Shown one piece after another: positions 1 through 6,324 of a stretch of 10,932 bases of DNA. The notes beneath the pieces were generated by a model. That model was not told the origin of the DNA and made no database searches. It saw only the letters and a program-made list of their open reading frames with translations. Made by a program: the position numbers and the translations under genes. The stretch's first letter is position 1; every line of letters starts with the position of its first letter. Origin of the DNA: Acidobacteriota bacterium (GTDB lineage Bacteria; Acidobacteriota; Terriglobia; Acidiferrales; UBA7541); NCBI GenBank assembly GCA_003153585.1, contig PLZZ01000194.1:1-10932 (forward strand). Direction: 5' to 3'.

Positions 1-713
1 TCGGCCCCAACGGCGCCGGAAAATCAACCACGATTAAAATGCTCACGGGCCTGCTTGCGGCTAGCTCCGGCTGCATTCAACTCCTTGGTCTCGATCTGGC
101 GAAAAATCCCGTCGAAGTAAAGCGCCAAATCGGAGTGGTACCCGAAGGTATGGCGCTGTTCGGGCGGCTTACAGGCGCTGAATATTTGAATTTTGTCGGC
201 CGCATGTACGGTCTCGATCGCGAAACCGCCGGCAAACGCACGGCCGAGCTTCTCGAGTTCATGCAGCTTGCCGAGCAGCCAAAAACTCTCGTCACGGACT
301 ACTCGCACGGAATGCAGAAAAAGCTCGCGCTCGCCGCCGCCGTGATTCACGGCCCTAGAATTCTTTTTCTCGACGAGCCTTTCGAAGGCGTGGACGCGAT
401 TGCGTCCGGCACACTCAAGGCCATGCTCCAGCGCATGATTGCGCGGGGCGCCACGATTTTCCTCACTTCACACGTTCTCGAAATCGTCGAGCGACTGTGC
501 AGCCATCTGGCCATCATTCACAAGGGACGCTTGGTTGCGCAGGGCTCTCTGGAAGAACTTCGCGCAGGAGTCGAGGCGCAAGCCGCTGCTGCTATGGCCG
601 GCACGTCACCCGCCGTCTCCGCACCGGGAGAAAAGCTTACGCTCGAGGAAATTTTCCTTCGCATCGTTGGCGGTACACGTCACGCCGATCAGGAACTTTC
701 ATGGCTGGGCTGA
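1..713 (+). CDS. ABC transporter ATP-binding protein, ABC-2 exporter type (5' end missing)
   Basis: This is the nucleotide-binding subunit that powers an ABC-2 type exporter, expected on the cytoplasmic face of the inner membrane. The reading frame is open from the first base (first full codon at 3). It begins inside the Walker A loop (GPNGAGKSTT), so only a short N-terminal piece lies outside the window. The other landmarks follow in order: a Q-loop region reading GVVPEG, with Glu where many ABC proteins have Gln; a signature YSHGMQKKLALAAA in place of LSGGQ; Walker B ILFLDEP with the catalytic Glu; a D-loop (GVDAIAS); and the H-loop (TSHVLE). The Glu and the YSHGM form are known from CcmA/EcsA-like ABC-2 ATPases and are not defects. 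An Ala-rich linker and a short tail end at the TGA at 711-713. The gene overlaps the permease gene by 13 bp, which suggests translational coupling. The substrate cannot be read from the sequence. Confidence 0.95.
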   Translation, partial: GPNGAGKSTTIKMLTGLLAASSGCIQLLGLDLAKNPVEVKRQIGVVPEGMALFGRLTGAEYLNFVGRMYGLDRETAGKRTAELLEFMQLAEQPKTLVTDYSHGMQKKLALAAAVIHGPRILFLDEPFEGVDAIASGTLKAMLQRMIARGATIFLTSHVLEIVERLCSHLAIIHKGRLVAQGSLEELRAGVEAQAAAAMAGTSPAVSAPGEKLTLEEIFLRIVGGTRHADQELSWLG

Positions 714-2362
714 GTTTCTCGCCCTATATGCGCGGGCAATTCGCTGCCATCGCACGGGTTCGCTGGCAGCTTTTCGTCAACGGACTGCGCACGATTCGCG
801 GCCGCCTCGAAGTGGTCGCTCGCGGATTTATGTTCCTGGCGTTCGGAGTCGTCGGACTGGGAGGCTCCTTTGCGCTCGGCGCCCTTGGTTGGTATTTTGT
901 TTCTCACGGAAAAGTAGAATGGATCGCGATTCTGCTTTGGCCGGTGTTTTTGTTCTGGCAGCTTTTCCCCGTGATGGCTTCCGCGCTCACGGAAAACGTG
1001 GATTCGTCAAACCTGCTCCGTTTTCCACTTTCCTTTCCATCATACTTCTTGATCCGCCTGGTGTATGGAGCGCTCGACCCGTCCACGGCGCTGGGGTGTT
1101 TGTGGCTGTTCGGATTGGCAATCGGGATTGGCGTCTCCCAGCCCGGTCTCTTCCTGTGGGCCGCCCTCGTGCTGTTCGCTTTCGCAATATTCAATATCTT
1201 GCTCGCTCGCATGATTTTCGTTTGGGTCGAACGCTGGCTGGCTCAACGGCGCACCCGCGAAATTCTCGGAGCCGTTTTTTTTATCTTTATCATCTGCTTC
1301 CAATTTATCGGCCCGCTCGTGAGCCGAATCGGCCGGCACAGGCATCCCGAGGTATCCAGAATTACGACGCAGGTGCTGCCGTACGAGCGCGCTATTCCCC
1401 CAGGCCTAGCCGCAGAAGCAATTGCCCGCGCTATGCACGGCGCCTTCACGCCGGCGCTTGCCGCCTTCGCTCTAGAGTGCGCCTACGCGCTTGCAATCCT
1501 GTGGCTGCTGAACCTTCGCCTTCGGGCGCAATATCATGGAGAGAATCTAAGTGAAGCCGTGGCGCGCAGCAATTTGCGCAAGGAAAAACGCGCCATTCGT
1601 TTAGGATGGAACGTATCAGGTGTTCCCGGTCCCGTCGCAGCGATCCTGGAAAAGGAATTTCATTACCTCTCACGCAGCGGACCCATGTTGTTCACTTTCG
1701 TCATGCCGGTGGTTATTCTTCTGGTTTTCCGCCTCGGCCCCCAAGCTTCAATGAGGCAAAGCAATTTTCTTGCGCACGCGCCGGACTTGGCTTTTCCTGT
1801 CGGCTCGGCTTACGCCCTGCTCATCCTGACAAATCTGGTCTACAACTGTTTCGGAGCAGATGCCGTCGGTATGCAGCTTTTTTATGTTTCTCCTGTGAGC
1901 TTTCGAGAGATCCTGCTGGGAAAAAATCTCGCGCACGCGCTGGTGCTCGCTTGCGAGGTGGTCCTAGTCTGGATTGCCGTGGGTTTCATGTTTCATCCGC
2001 CGGCCGTGGAAATAACGTTTGCGACGGTTATGGGAGTTGCCTTCGCGTTACTTCTGAATCTATCTGCAGGCAACCTGCTTTCGATTTATACACCCAAGAA
2101 AATTGACTACGGAGCGTTCGGTAAGCAACGCGCCTCAACAACTACCGTCTTCGCCAGCTTAGGCATTCAGGCTGCGGTGTTCGGCCTTGCTGCCGTTACA
2201 CTTCTGATTGCTAGAGCCTTCGGGGAAATTTGGATAGCCACCGTCATATTTCTGATTCTTGCAGGCCTGGCATCCATTGTTTACATCCTGGTCCTGAATC
2301 GGGCCGACCGGATTGCGCTCGACCGCCGTGACGCAATCCTAGCCGAGCTTTGCCGCGGTTAA
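701..2362 (+). CDS. ABC-2 type transporter permease
   Basis: This 553-residue, very hydrophobic protein is the likely membrane partner of the upstream ATPase. I see about 11-12 membrane segments in two halves: one set in roughly residues 40-270, and a second from about residue 320 (beginning GPMLFTFVMPVVILLVF) to the C-terminus. A basic, soluble stretch containing LRKEKRAIRLGW separates them. The two-half layout resembles large ABC-2/EcsB-like permeases, in which one polypeptide can supply more than one six-helix module. I chose the ATG at 701 because AGGA sits at 691-694 with a 6-nt spacer and because it overlaps the ATPase stop. The frame is open further upstream, but that stretch lies inside the ATPase gene and reads as a shadow. 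No substrate-specific motif is visible, so export of a lipid, peptide or drug is equally possible. Confidence 0.92.
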   Translation: MAGLSFSPYMRGQFAAIARVRWQLFVNGLRTIRGRLEVVARGFMFLAFGVVGLGGSFALGALGWYFVSHGKVEWIAILLWPVFLFWQLFPVMASALTENVDSSNLLRFPLSFPSYFLIRLVYGALDPSTALGCLWLFGLAIGIGVSQPGLFLWAALVLFAFAIFNILLARMIFVWVERWLAQRRTREILGAVFFIFIICFQFIGPLVSRIGRHRHPEVSRITTQVLPYERAIPPGLAAEAIARAMHGAFTPALAAFALECAYALAILWLLNLRLRAQYHGENLSEAVARSNLRKEKRAIRLGWNVSGVPGPVAAILEKEFHYLSRSGPMLFTFVMPVVILLVFRLGPQASMRQSNFLAHAPDLAFPVGSAYALLILTNLVYNCFGADAVGMQLFYVSPVSFREILLGKNLAHALVLACEVVLVWIAVGFMFHPPAVEITFATVMGVAFALLLNLSAGNLLSIYTPKKIDYGAFGKQRASTTTVFASLGIQAAVFGLAAVTLLIARAFGEIWIATVIFLILAGLASIVYILVLNRADRIALDRRDAILAELCRG

Positions 2363-2397
2363 ATCGCAGCGTGTGTCCTGATAACCAAGGTGGCCGA

Positions 2398-2416
2398 GGA
2401 TCTCAATTCCAGATCC
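2398..2416 (+). terminator. Possible weak terminator hairpin after the ABC permease gene
   Basis: A perfect 6-bp inverted repeat (GGATCT at 2398-2403, AGATCC at 2411-2416) with a 7-nt loop lies 35 nt past the permease stop. The sequence after it is only moderately T-rich (CATTTCAATTTG), so termination would be weak. The hairpin is seen; its role is inferred from position. Confidence 0.3.
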
Positions 2417-2488
2417 CATTTCAATTTGCACCACAACGGTCTCTGAGATACATTCGCGTCGCCGCGCGATTGTGCTTCTTGCTTGGTC

Positions 2489-2493
2489 GAGGA
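2489..2493 (+). promoter_or_regulatory. Ribosome binding site fixing the start of the M42 gene
   Basis: GAGGA lies 4 nt before the ATG at 2498. This favours that ATG over the in-frame TTG at 2483, which would place five extra residues, two of them acidic, before the signal peptide. Confidence 0.6.
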
Positions 2494-2497
2494 ATAT

Positions 2498-4771
2498 ATG
2501 AATCGCTCACTTCTTGCCGCCTTCTATCTTGCATTGTTTATCTTTAGTAGTTTGGCGATCTCCACTCCGGTTGCGGCGCAGGCGCCCGAATCTTCTGATC
2601 CGACGATAGCGCGCGGAAACATCGCAGCGGAGCTGAAAGAATTCGTGGAAACTCCGGGTATTTCCGGCTATGAAAATGAGCTTGCTGGAAAAATTCGGTC
2701 CGAAATATCGGCGCGAAACCCCAAGACAGACAACCTCGGTGACATAATCGTTACAATTGGCACTGGTGCGCCCAACCGTCTTATCGTTACGCCCATCGAC
2801 GAGCCGGGCTTCGTGGTTAGCGAAATCACTGACGACGGCTACTTGCGAGTGCAGCGCCTCCCGCAGGGTGGTCTTCCTCCAATCTTTAACGAACTCTACT
2901 CTGCCCAGCCTGTGAAGGTCGGAACAACAACCGGGAAATGGATTGACGGCGTCGTTGCCGGCCTTTCCGTCCACCTCCAGGGCGGCCGCGCGAACACGCC
3001 GAAATCGAGCGATCTCGAGAATATGTACATTGATATTGGCGCCAGCTCTGCAACGCAAGTCCGGAAGGCCGGCGTCGATGTCCTGAGCCCCATTTCGATC
3101 AATCGCGCGGCGAGCAGTCTTGGCTACGGCAAGATGGCTGGCGCTTCAATCGGTGATCGCTTTGGCGCCGCTGCGCTCGTAGACTTGCTAGTTGGTCTCG
3201 ATCCGTCAAAGGTAAAAGGCACGCTGACGATCGCTTTTGTCGTTCAACAATGGGCCGGCGCTCGCGGGCTCCAGCGCATTTTGAGCACAACGAAACCCGA
3301 CGAAATGATTTACGTCGGCCGGCTCTTTCCGGGAGGACCCGTCGCCGGAATGGAAAGCGTACATCGTGCGCCGCGTCGCGAGCCGGGCAGTGGCGTTCTC
3401 ATCGGTATGGAGGAAACGAACGGCACGCCGGCGGGCCTCTCCGCAGACCTGAAGCAACTCGCAGATTCCAACAAGCTTGGGATCAATTCCGATTTCTCCG
3501 CGTCGTTGCTTCCACGAAGTTATCTTCCTGCGCCCACCATGCCAGCGAAATGGGCGCACCTGGGAATTGCAACGGACTGGTCTGACACTCCTGCCGAGTT
3601 GATTGATATGTCAGATCTCACGAGTTTGGAAAATCTCCTCCAGCTATACCTTCAGGAGGGATTGGAAGTTCCCACGGAAGCCGCAGGAGGATCCGCTACA
3701 AGAGATGGGATGGTAATAAATCATCCCTCCAACATTGAAATTCTCCGCGTCCTCATTCCGAGTTATGGCGTGAGCAACCACGAAGGTCCCGTTCGCGAGG
3801 ACGTCAAAAAGCTTTTGCCGACTTGGGCGAAGCTGGATACCGATGAAGCAGGAAATTTGATCCTGCAGCTCGGCACGGCCCCAGCGGAAAATAAATCGCC
3901 TCGGATTCTGGTGGTTGCGCACATGGATGAAATCGGTTTCGAAGTGAAATCGATATCAAAAGACGGGCGGCTTGAGGTCGTATGGCGCGGAGGCGGAGAG
4001 CTTAGTTTTTTTGCCGGCCATCCGGCGCTCGTACATAGCGCTGGCGGGGACAAGGATGCGATCGTTGAGCTTCCCAACGGCTGGGACGAACCAAAATTCG
4101 AGTGGCCGCGCGGACCCGAGAATGCGATTCGCGTGGACGTCGGTGCCCGTAGCCCTGAAGACGTTGCCAAACTGAATATCAAAGTGGGCGATTCCATCAC
4201 AATTCCAAAAGCGTATCGACCCCTTCTTGGCAATCGAGCGAACGGCCGCGCTTTCGACGACCGCGTAGGCGACGCGGCCTTGATCTCAGCTGTTTGGGCG
4301 TTAGGAGGCCCGCTGAAGGCCCGCGATGTCACATTTGTGTGGTCCACCGGAGAAGAAGAAGGTCTGGTTGGAGCAGCCGCGGTTGCGAAACGTCTTGCCG
4401 CGGAAGGCAACGTTCCAGATTATGTTTTTGCCGTGGACACATTCGTAAGTTCTGACTCGCCGATCGAATCAAAACGCTACGCTGACGCTGAAATCGGCAA
4501 AGGATTCGTCATTCGCGCGGTCGATAGCTCGAACATCATCCCGCCGGACCTGGTCGAGAAAGTCATCAAACTTGCGCGCGCGAATCAGATCCCGGTGCAG
4601 TTCGGCGTCACCGGAGGAGGAAACGACGGCTCGGCTTTCGTCCGTTACGGTTCGGTGGACATCGCGCTTGGCTGGCCATTGCGATATTCGCATTCTCCCG
4701 CCGAAGTGATTGACACTCGGGACGTGGATTCGCTGGCGCGCATCATTACTGCGATCGCAAAGACCTGGTAA
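2498..4771 (+). CDS. Exported tandem M42-family aminopeptidase: inactive N-half, intact C-half
   Basis: The 757-residue product is about twice the usual M42 length (near 350). Residues 1-28 form a Sec signal peptide (MNRSLLAAFYLALFIF core, ending near VAAQA). Two homologous halves follow, roughly 40-385 and 413-757. The C-half keeps the full M42 dinuclear-metal set: H475 (AHMDEIG), bridging D587 (FDDR), catalytic E619 and ligand E620 (TGEEEG), D647 (VDTF) and H732 (YSHSPAE). M42 enzymes remove N-terminal residues from peptides. In the N-half the matching positions are P99 (TPIDEPG), G219 (IGDR), Q251, W252, G274 and D363 (WSDTPAE), so that half should bind no metal and is probably a pseudoenzyme. 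Spacing between these sites is similar in the two halves (+112/+144/+172/+257 against +120/+152/+175/+264). Characterised M42 enzymes are mostly cytosolic oligomers, so a signal peptide is unusual. The gene stands alone, with 135 bp before it and 84 bp after. Confidence 0.9.
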   Translation: MNRSLLAAFYLALFIFSSLAISTPVAAQAPESSDPTIARGNIAAELKEFVETPGISGYENELAGKIRSEISARNPKTDNLGDIIVTIGTGAPNRLIVTPIDEPGFVVSEITDDGYLRVQRLPQGGLPPIFNELYSAQPVKVGTTTGKWIDGVVAGLSVHLQGGRANTPKSSDLENMYIDIGASSATQVRKAGVDVLSPISINRAASSLGYGKMAGASIGDRFGAAALVDLLVGLDPSKVKGTLTIAFVVQQWAGARGLQRILSTTKPDEMIYVGRLFPGGPVAGMESVHRAPRREPGSGVLIGMEETNGTPAGLSADLKQLADSNKLGINSDFSASLLPRSYLPAPTMPAKWAHLGIATDWSDTPAELIDMSDLTSLENLLQLYLQEGLEVPTEAAGGSATRDGMVINHPSNIEILRVLIPSYGVSNHEGPVREDVKKLLPTWAKLDTDEAGNLILQLGTAPAENKSPRILVVAHMDEIGFEVKSISKDGRLEVVWRGGGELSFFAGHPALVHSAGGDKDAIVELPNGWDEPKFEWPRGPENAIRVDVGARSPEDVAKLNIKVGDSITIPKAYRPLLGNRANGRAFDDRVGDAALISAVWALGGPLKARDVTFVWSTGEEEGLVGAAAVAKRLAAEGNVPDYVFAVDTFVSSDSPIESKRYADAEIGKGFVIRAVDSSNIIPPDLVEKVIKLARANQIPVQFGVTGGGNDGSAFVRYGSVDIALGWPLRYSHSPAEVIDTRDVDSLARIITAIAKTW

Positions 4772-4838
4772 TTCGCTTTCAGCGGTATGCCCGGCGTCAT
4801 GACCAGCTCCCGGAACGGTGCGTAAGGATTTGCGCCTC

Positions 4839-4847
4839 TGCTATAAT
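4839..4847 (+). promoter_or_regulatory. Extended -10 promoter for the deoxynucleoside kinase gene
   Basis: TGCTATAAT is a perfect extended -10 element (TG, one base, then the TATAAT consensus at 4842-4847). No good -35 match lies 16-18 bp upstream, as expected for extended -10 promoters. Transcription would begin near 4854-4856, at or next to the GTG start codon at 4856, which has no Shine-Dalgarno sequence. A leaderless mRNA is therefore inferred. Confidence 0.72.
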
Positions 4848-4855
4848 CCCGCGGC

Positions 4856-5512
4856 GTGAATGGATCCAAGCCAAACTTTAAGCCGCCCCGACACATCGTG
4901 GTCGAAGGACCCATACGCGTGGGAAAATCGACTCTCGCAAAAGTCCTTGCAGAGCAGCTTCACGCGCGCCGCATTTTCGACTGCGAGGACAACCCTTTCC
5001 TTGGCGATTTCTACGATGAAAAAAGTGGCGCCGCTTTCCGCGCTCAAATGTATTTCCTTTACGAGCGACATCGCCGCCTGATGCAAATCCAGCCGGAAGA
5101 CTCCGCGGCTCCGATAATCAGCGATTTCTTATTCGAGCGCGACAAAATTTTTGCTTACATCAATCTAGACAATGAAGAGCTCAAACTTTACGAACGTTAT
5201 TTCGGTATGCTTTCATCTTCGGTACCGGCGCCCGATCTGGTGATTTATTTGCAAGCCAAGCCGGATGTTCTTCTAAAGCGGGTTTCAAAAAAGGGTGATC
5301 CCACCGAGAAGCAAATCTCACCGGAGTATCTGGAAGCTGTAGCGAATGCCTACGAACATTTCTTTTTTCGCTATTCGGCTTCGAACCTCCTCGTCGTGGA
5401 CACTTCGGAGATAGATTTCGTTGAACGCAATGAGGACCTGCAGGAGCTCTTGCGCAGGCTTCGCCAGCCTGTGAAGGGCACGCAATACTTCCTTCCTCTG
5501 GGTCAGGGCTAG
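4856..5512 (+). CDS. Deoxynucleoside kinase (dAK/dGK/dCK-like), nucleotide salvage
   Basis: This 218-residue cytosolic kinase transfers the gamma-phosphate of ATP to the 5'-OH of a deoxynucleoside, the first salvage step toward dNTPs. The P-loop is G18-T26 (GPIRVGKST). Next comes the substrate-site block typical of bacterial dAK/dGK enzymes (EDNPFLGDFY, then QMYFLYERHRR), then ISDFLFERDKIFA, equivalent to the family's DRS/ERS region, and a lid/C-terminal region (RVSKKGDPTEKQISPEYLE). Length fits the family (about 200-230). The base preferred cannot be told from sequence. The GTG at 4856 is the only reasonable start: the next in-frame GTG falls just before the P-loop, and the first in-frame ATG is far downstream. 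There is no ribosome binding site, but a perfect extended -10 ends 8 nt upstream. The gene converges with the TPR gene. Confidence 0.9.
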   Translation: MNGSKPNFKPPRHIVVEGPIRVGKSTLAKVLAEQLHARRIFDCEDNPFLGDFYDEKSGAAFRAQMYFLYERHRRLMQIQPEDSAAPIISDFLFERDKIFAYINLDNEELKLYERYFGMLSSSVPAPDLVIYLQAKPDVLLKRVSKKGDPTEKQISPEYLEAVANAYEHFFFRYSASNLLVVDTSEIDFVERNEDLQELLRRLRQPVKGTQYFLPLGQG

Positions 5513-5519
5513 CACGCAG

Positions 5520-5554
5520 TTCCCGTTTTTCTTGAATGTTTGGAAAAAAGGGGG
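5520..5554. repeat. Hairpin A in the convergent intergenic region
   Basis: CCCGTTTTTC (5522-5531) pairs with GAAAAAAGGG (5543-5552) with one G-A mismatch, an 11-nt loop and two G-T wobbles outside (5520-5521 with 5553-5554). It begins 7 nt after the kinase stop and abuts hairpin B. It could slow transcription from the left or be half of a paired-hairpin repeat element. The pairing is seen; the role is unknown. Confidence 0.55.
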
Positions 5555-5590
5555 CCGGGACAGGTTCACCCGCCAGTGACCCCATCCCGG
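5544..5590 (-). terminator. Hairpin B plus T-tract: rho-independent terminator for the TPR gene
   Basis: Positions 5555-5590 form a bulge-free imperfect palindrome. CCGGGA (5555-5560) pairs with TCCCGG (5585-5590), and GGTTCAC (5563-5569) pairs with GTGACCC (5576-5582) with one mismatch, around a 6-nt loop; two mismatched pairs separate the stems. On the minus strand the stem is followed by CCCCC and then six T (5549-5544). That is a terminator layout about 46 nt past the TPR stop codon. The GGGACAGGTTCAC arm also resembles REP-type repeats. Confidence 0.6.
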
Positions 5591-5635
5591 TTACGGCAAG
5601 GAGGAGAGCTTTAGCCGCTGCAGTGCCGGCTTCGT

Positions 5636-6121
5636 TCAGGCTGCTTTATGCGGCCCGGTAAAACGATGACGCCATCTGCCCAGAGCGGAATTCAGAGGGT
5701 GGCTGCGGTGCAAAAACGTAAGCACCGGCGCCCGGCGCATTCCGATTTTTTCCAGCGCGCGGCGAATCCGAAAATCACGTCCCGCAGAGACCATGCCTTT
5801 CTCCAGGGTTTGGATCGCCTCCGGCGTTCTCCCAGCCTGGTAGTAAACCTCGGCCAAGTTCAAATAGAGCTGGGCGTGATTGTGTTTCATTCCCAGTGCT
5901 TCCCGACAGAGTGTTTCCGCGTCTCCGAAACGCTTTTCAGAAAGCGCGGCCAGCAGTCCTGTATAGGATAGGTAAAACGGATTTTTGGGCGCCACGCCCA
6001 GAGCGCGCCGCGCATGTTGAAGGGCCTCATCGGCATGGCCGTCGCGAAGGTGTTTCAGGCATTCTTTGAAATCGTTCATTCCGGCATCTGCTGGGGATGT
6101 AGTTCCAATCCAGTGGGACAT
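5636..6121 (-). CDS. Small tetratricopeptide repeat (TPR) protein
   Basis: This 161-residue protein has three consecutive TPR units at about residues 17-47, 48-82 and 83-116. They show the usual helix-pair pattern with Ala/Gly at the packing positions (for example GHADEALQHARRAL and GRTPEAIQTLEKGM). TPRs bind other proteins; the partner is unknown. There is no signal peptide or membrane segment, so it is probably cytosolic. After the repeats a basic tail follows (APVLTFLHRSHPLNSALGRW, then HRFTGPHKAA). I chose the ATG at 6121 because AAGGAG lies 7 nt upstream; the in-frame ATG at 6079 (MNDFKE) has no such site and would drop 14 residues. A possible -10 (TCTAAT, minus strand 6170-6165) lies upstream, but I saw no -35. 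A hairpin with a T-tract follows the gene. Confidence 0.85.
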   Translation of the reverse strand: MSHWIGTTSPADAGMNDFKECLKHLRDGHADEALQHARRALGVAPKNPFYLSYTGLLAALSEKRFGDAETLCREALGMKHNHAQLYLNLAEVYYQAGRTPEAIQTLEKGMVSAGRDFRIRRALEKIGMRRAPVLTFLHRSHPLNSALGRWRHRFTGPHKAA

Positions 6122-6208
6122 AGGCTGGCTCCTTCTTTGTCCCCGCCGGACACCAGCAGGGCTGATTAGAGACTATCGCCGGGAATTGCGGATGGAAATA
6201 GAACGCAG

Positions 6209-6240
6209 GGCCAGTTTTCGGACTAGAACGGTTACTGGCC
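6209..6240. repeat. Inverted repeat upstream of the TPR gene
   Basis: GGCCAGT at 6209-6215 is matched by ACTGGCC at 6234-6240, a perfect 7-bp stem with an 18-nt spacer. No T-tract follows on either strand, so it does not look like a terminator. It lies 88-119 bp upstream of the TPR start and could be an operator or a chance palindrome. Confidence 0.35.
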
Positions 6241-6252
6241 GGATAGACAGGC

Positions 6253-6278
6253 AAAAAAAGGGCAATGGCTCTGCGCCC
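6253..6278 (-). terminator. Probable terminator after the S9 peptidase gene
   Basis: On the minus strand GGGC (6278-6275) pairs with GCCC (6263-6260), and seven T (6259-6253) follow directly. The stem is short (4 bp plus a possible wobble), but the T-tract is clean and it sits about 47 nt past the S9 stop codon. This would separate the S9 gene from the TPR gene. Confidence 0.42.
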
Positions 6279-6324
6279 GAGTCACACCTCAGCTCAGGCT
6301 CGCCAGGCATTCACAGCAGACACT

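Noticed and set aside
439..1554. Long plus-strand frame (371 codons) across the ABC ATPase/permease junction
   Set aside because: It overlaps two recognisable genes in another frame, is rich in Arg and Ser with no domain pattern, and has no ribosome site; a high-GC shadow.
2426..2454. Possible promoter TTGCAC - 17 bp - TACATT before the M42 gene
   Set aside because: The spacing is ideal, but the -35 matches only 3 of 6 consensus bases and the -10 is also weak; not distinguishable from chance.
3763..4410. Minus-strand frame of 215 codons inside the M42 gene
   Set aside because: It is antisense to the catalytic C-half; composition is Ser/Pro/Arg rich as expected for a shadow frame.
4860..5081. 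Frame beginning at the ATG at 4860, near the kinase start
   Set aside because: It is out of frame with the P-loop and the rest of the kinase; the GTG at 4856 gives the conserved protein.
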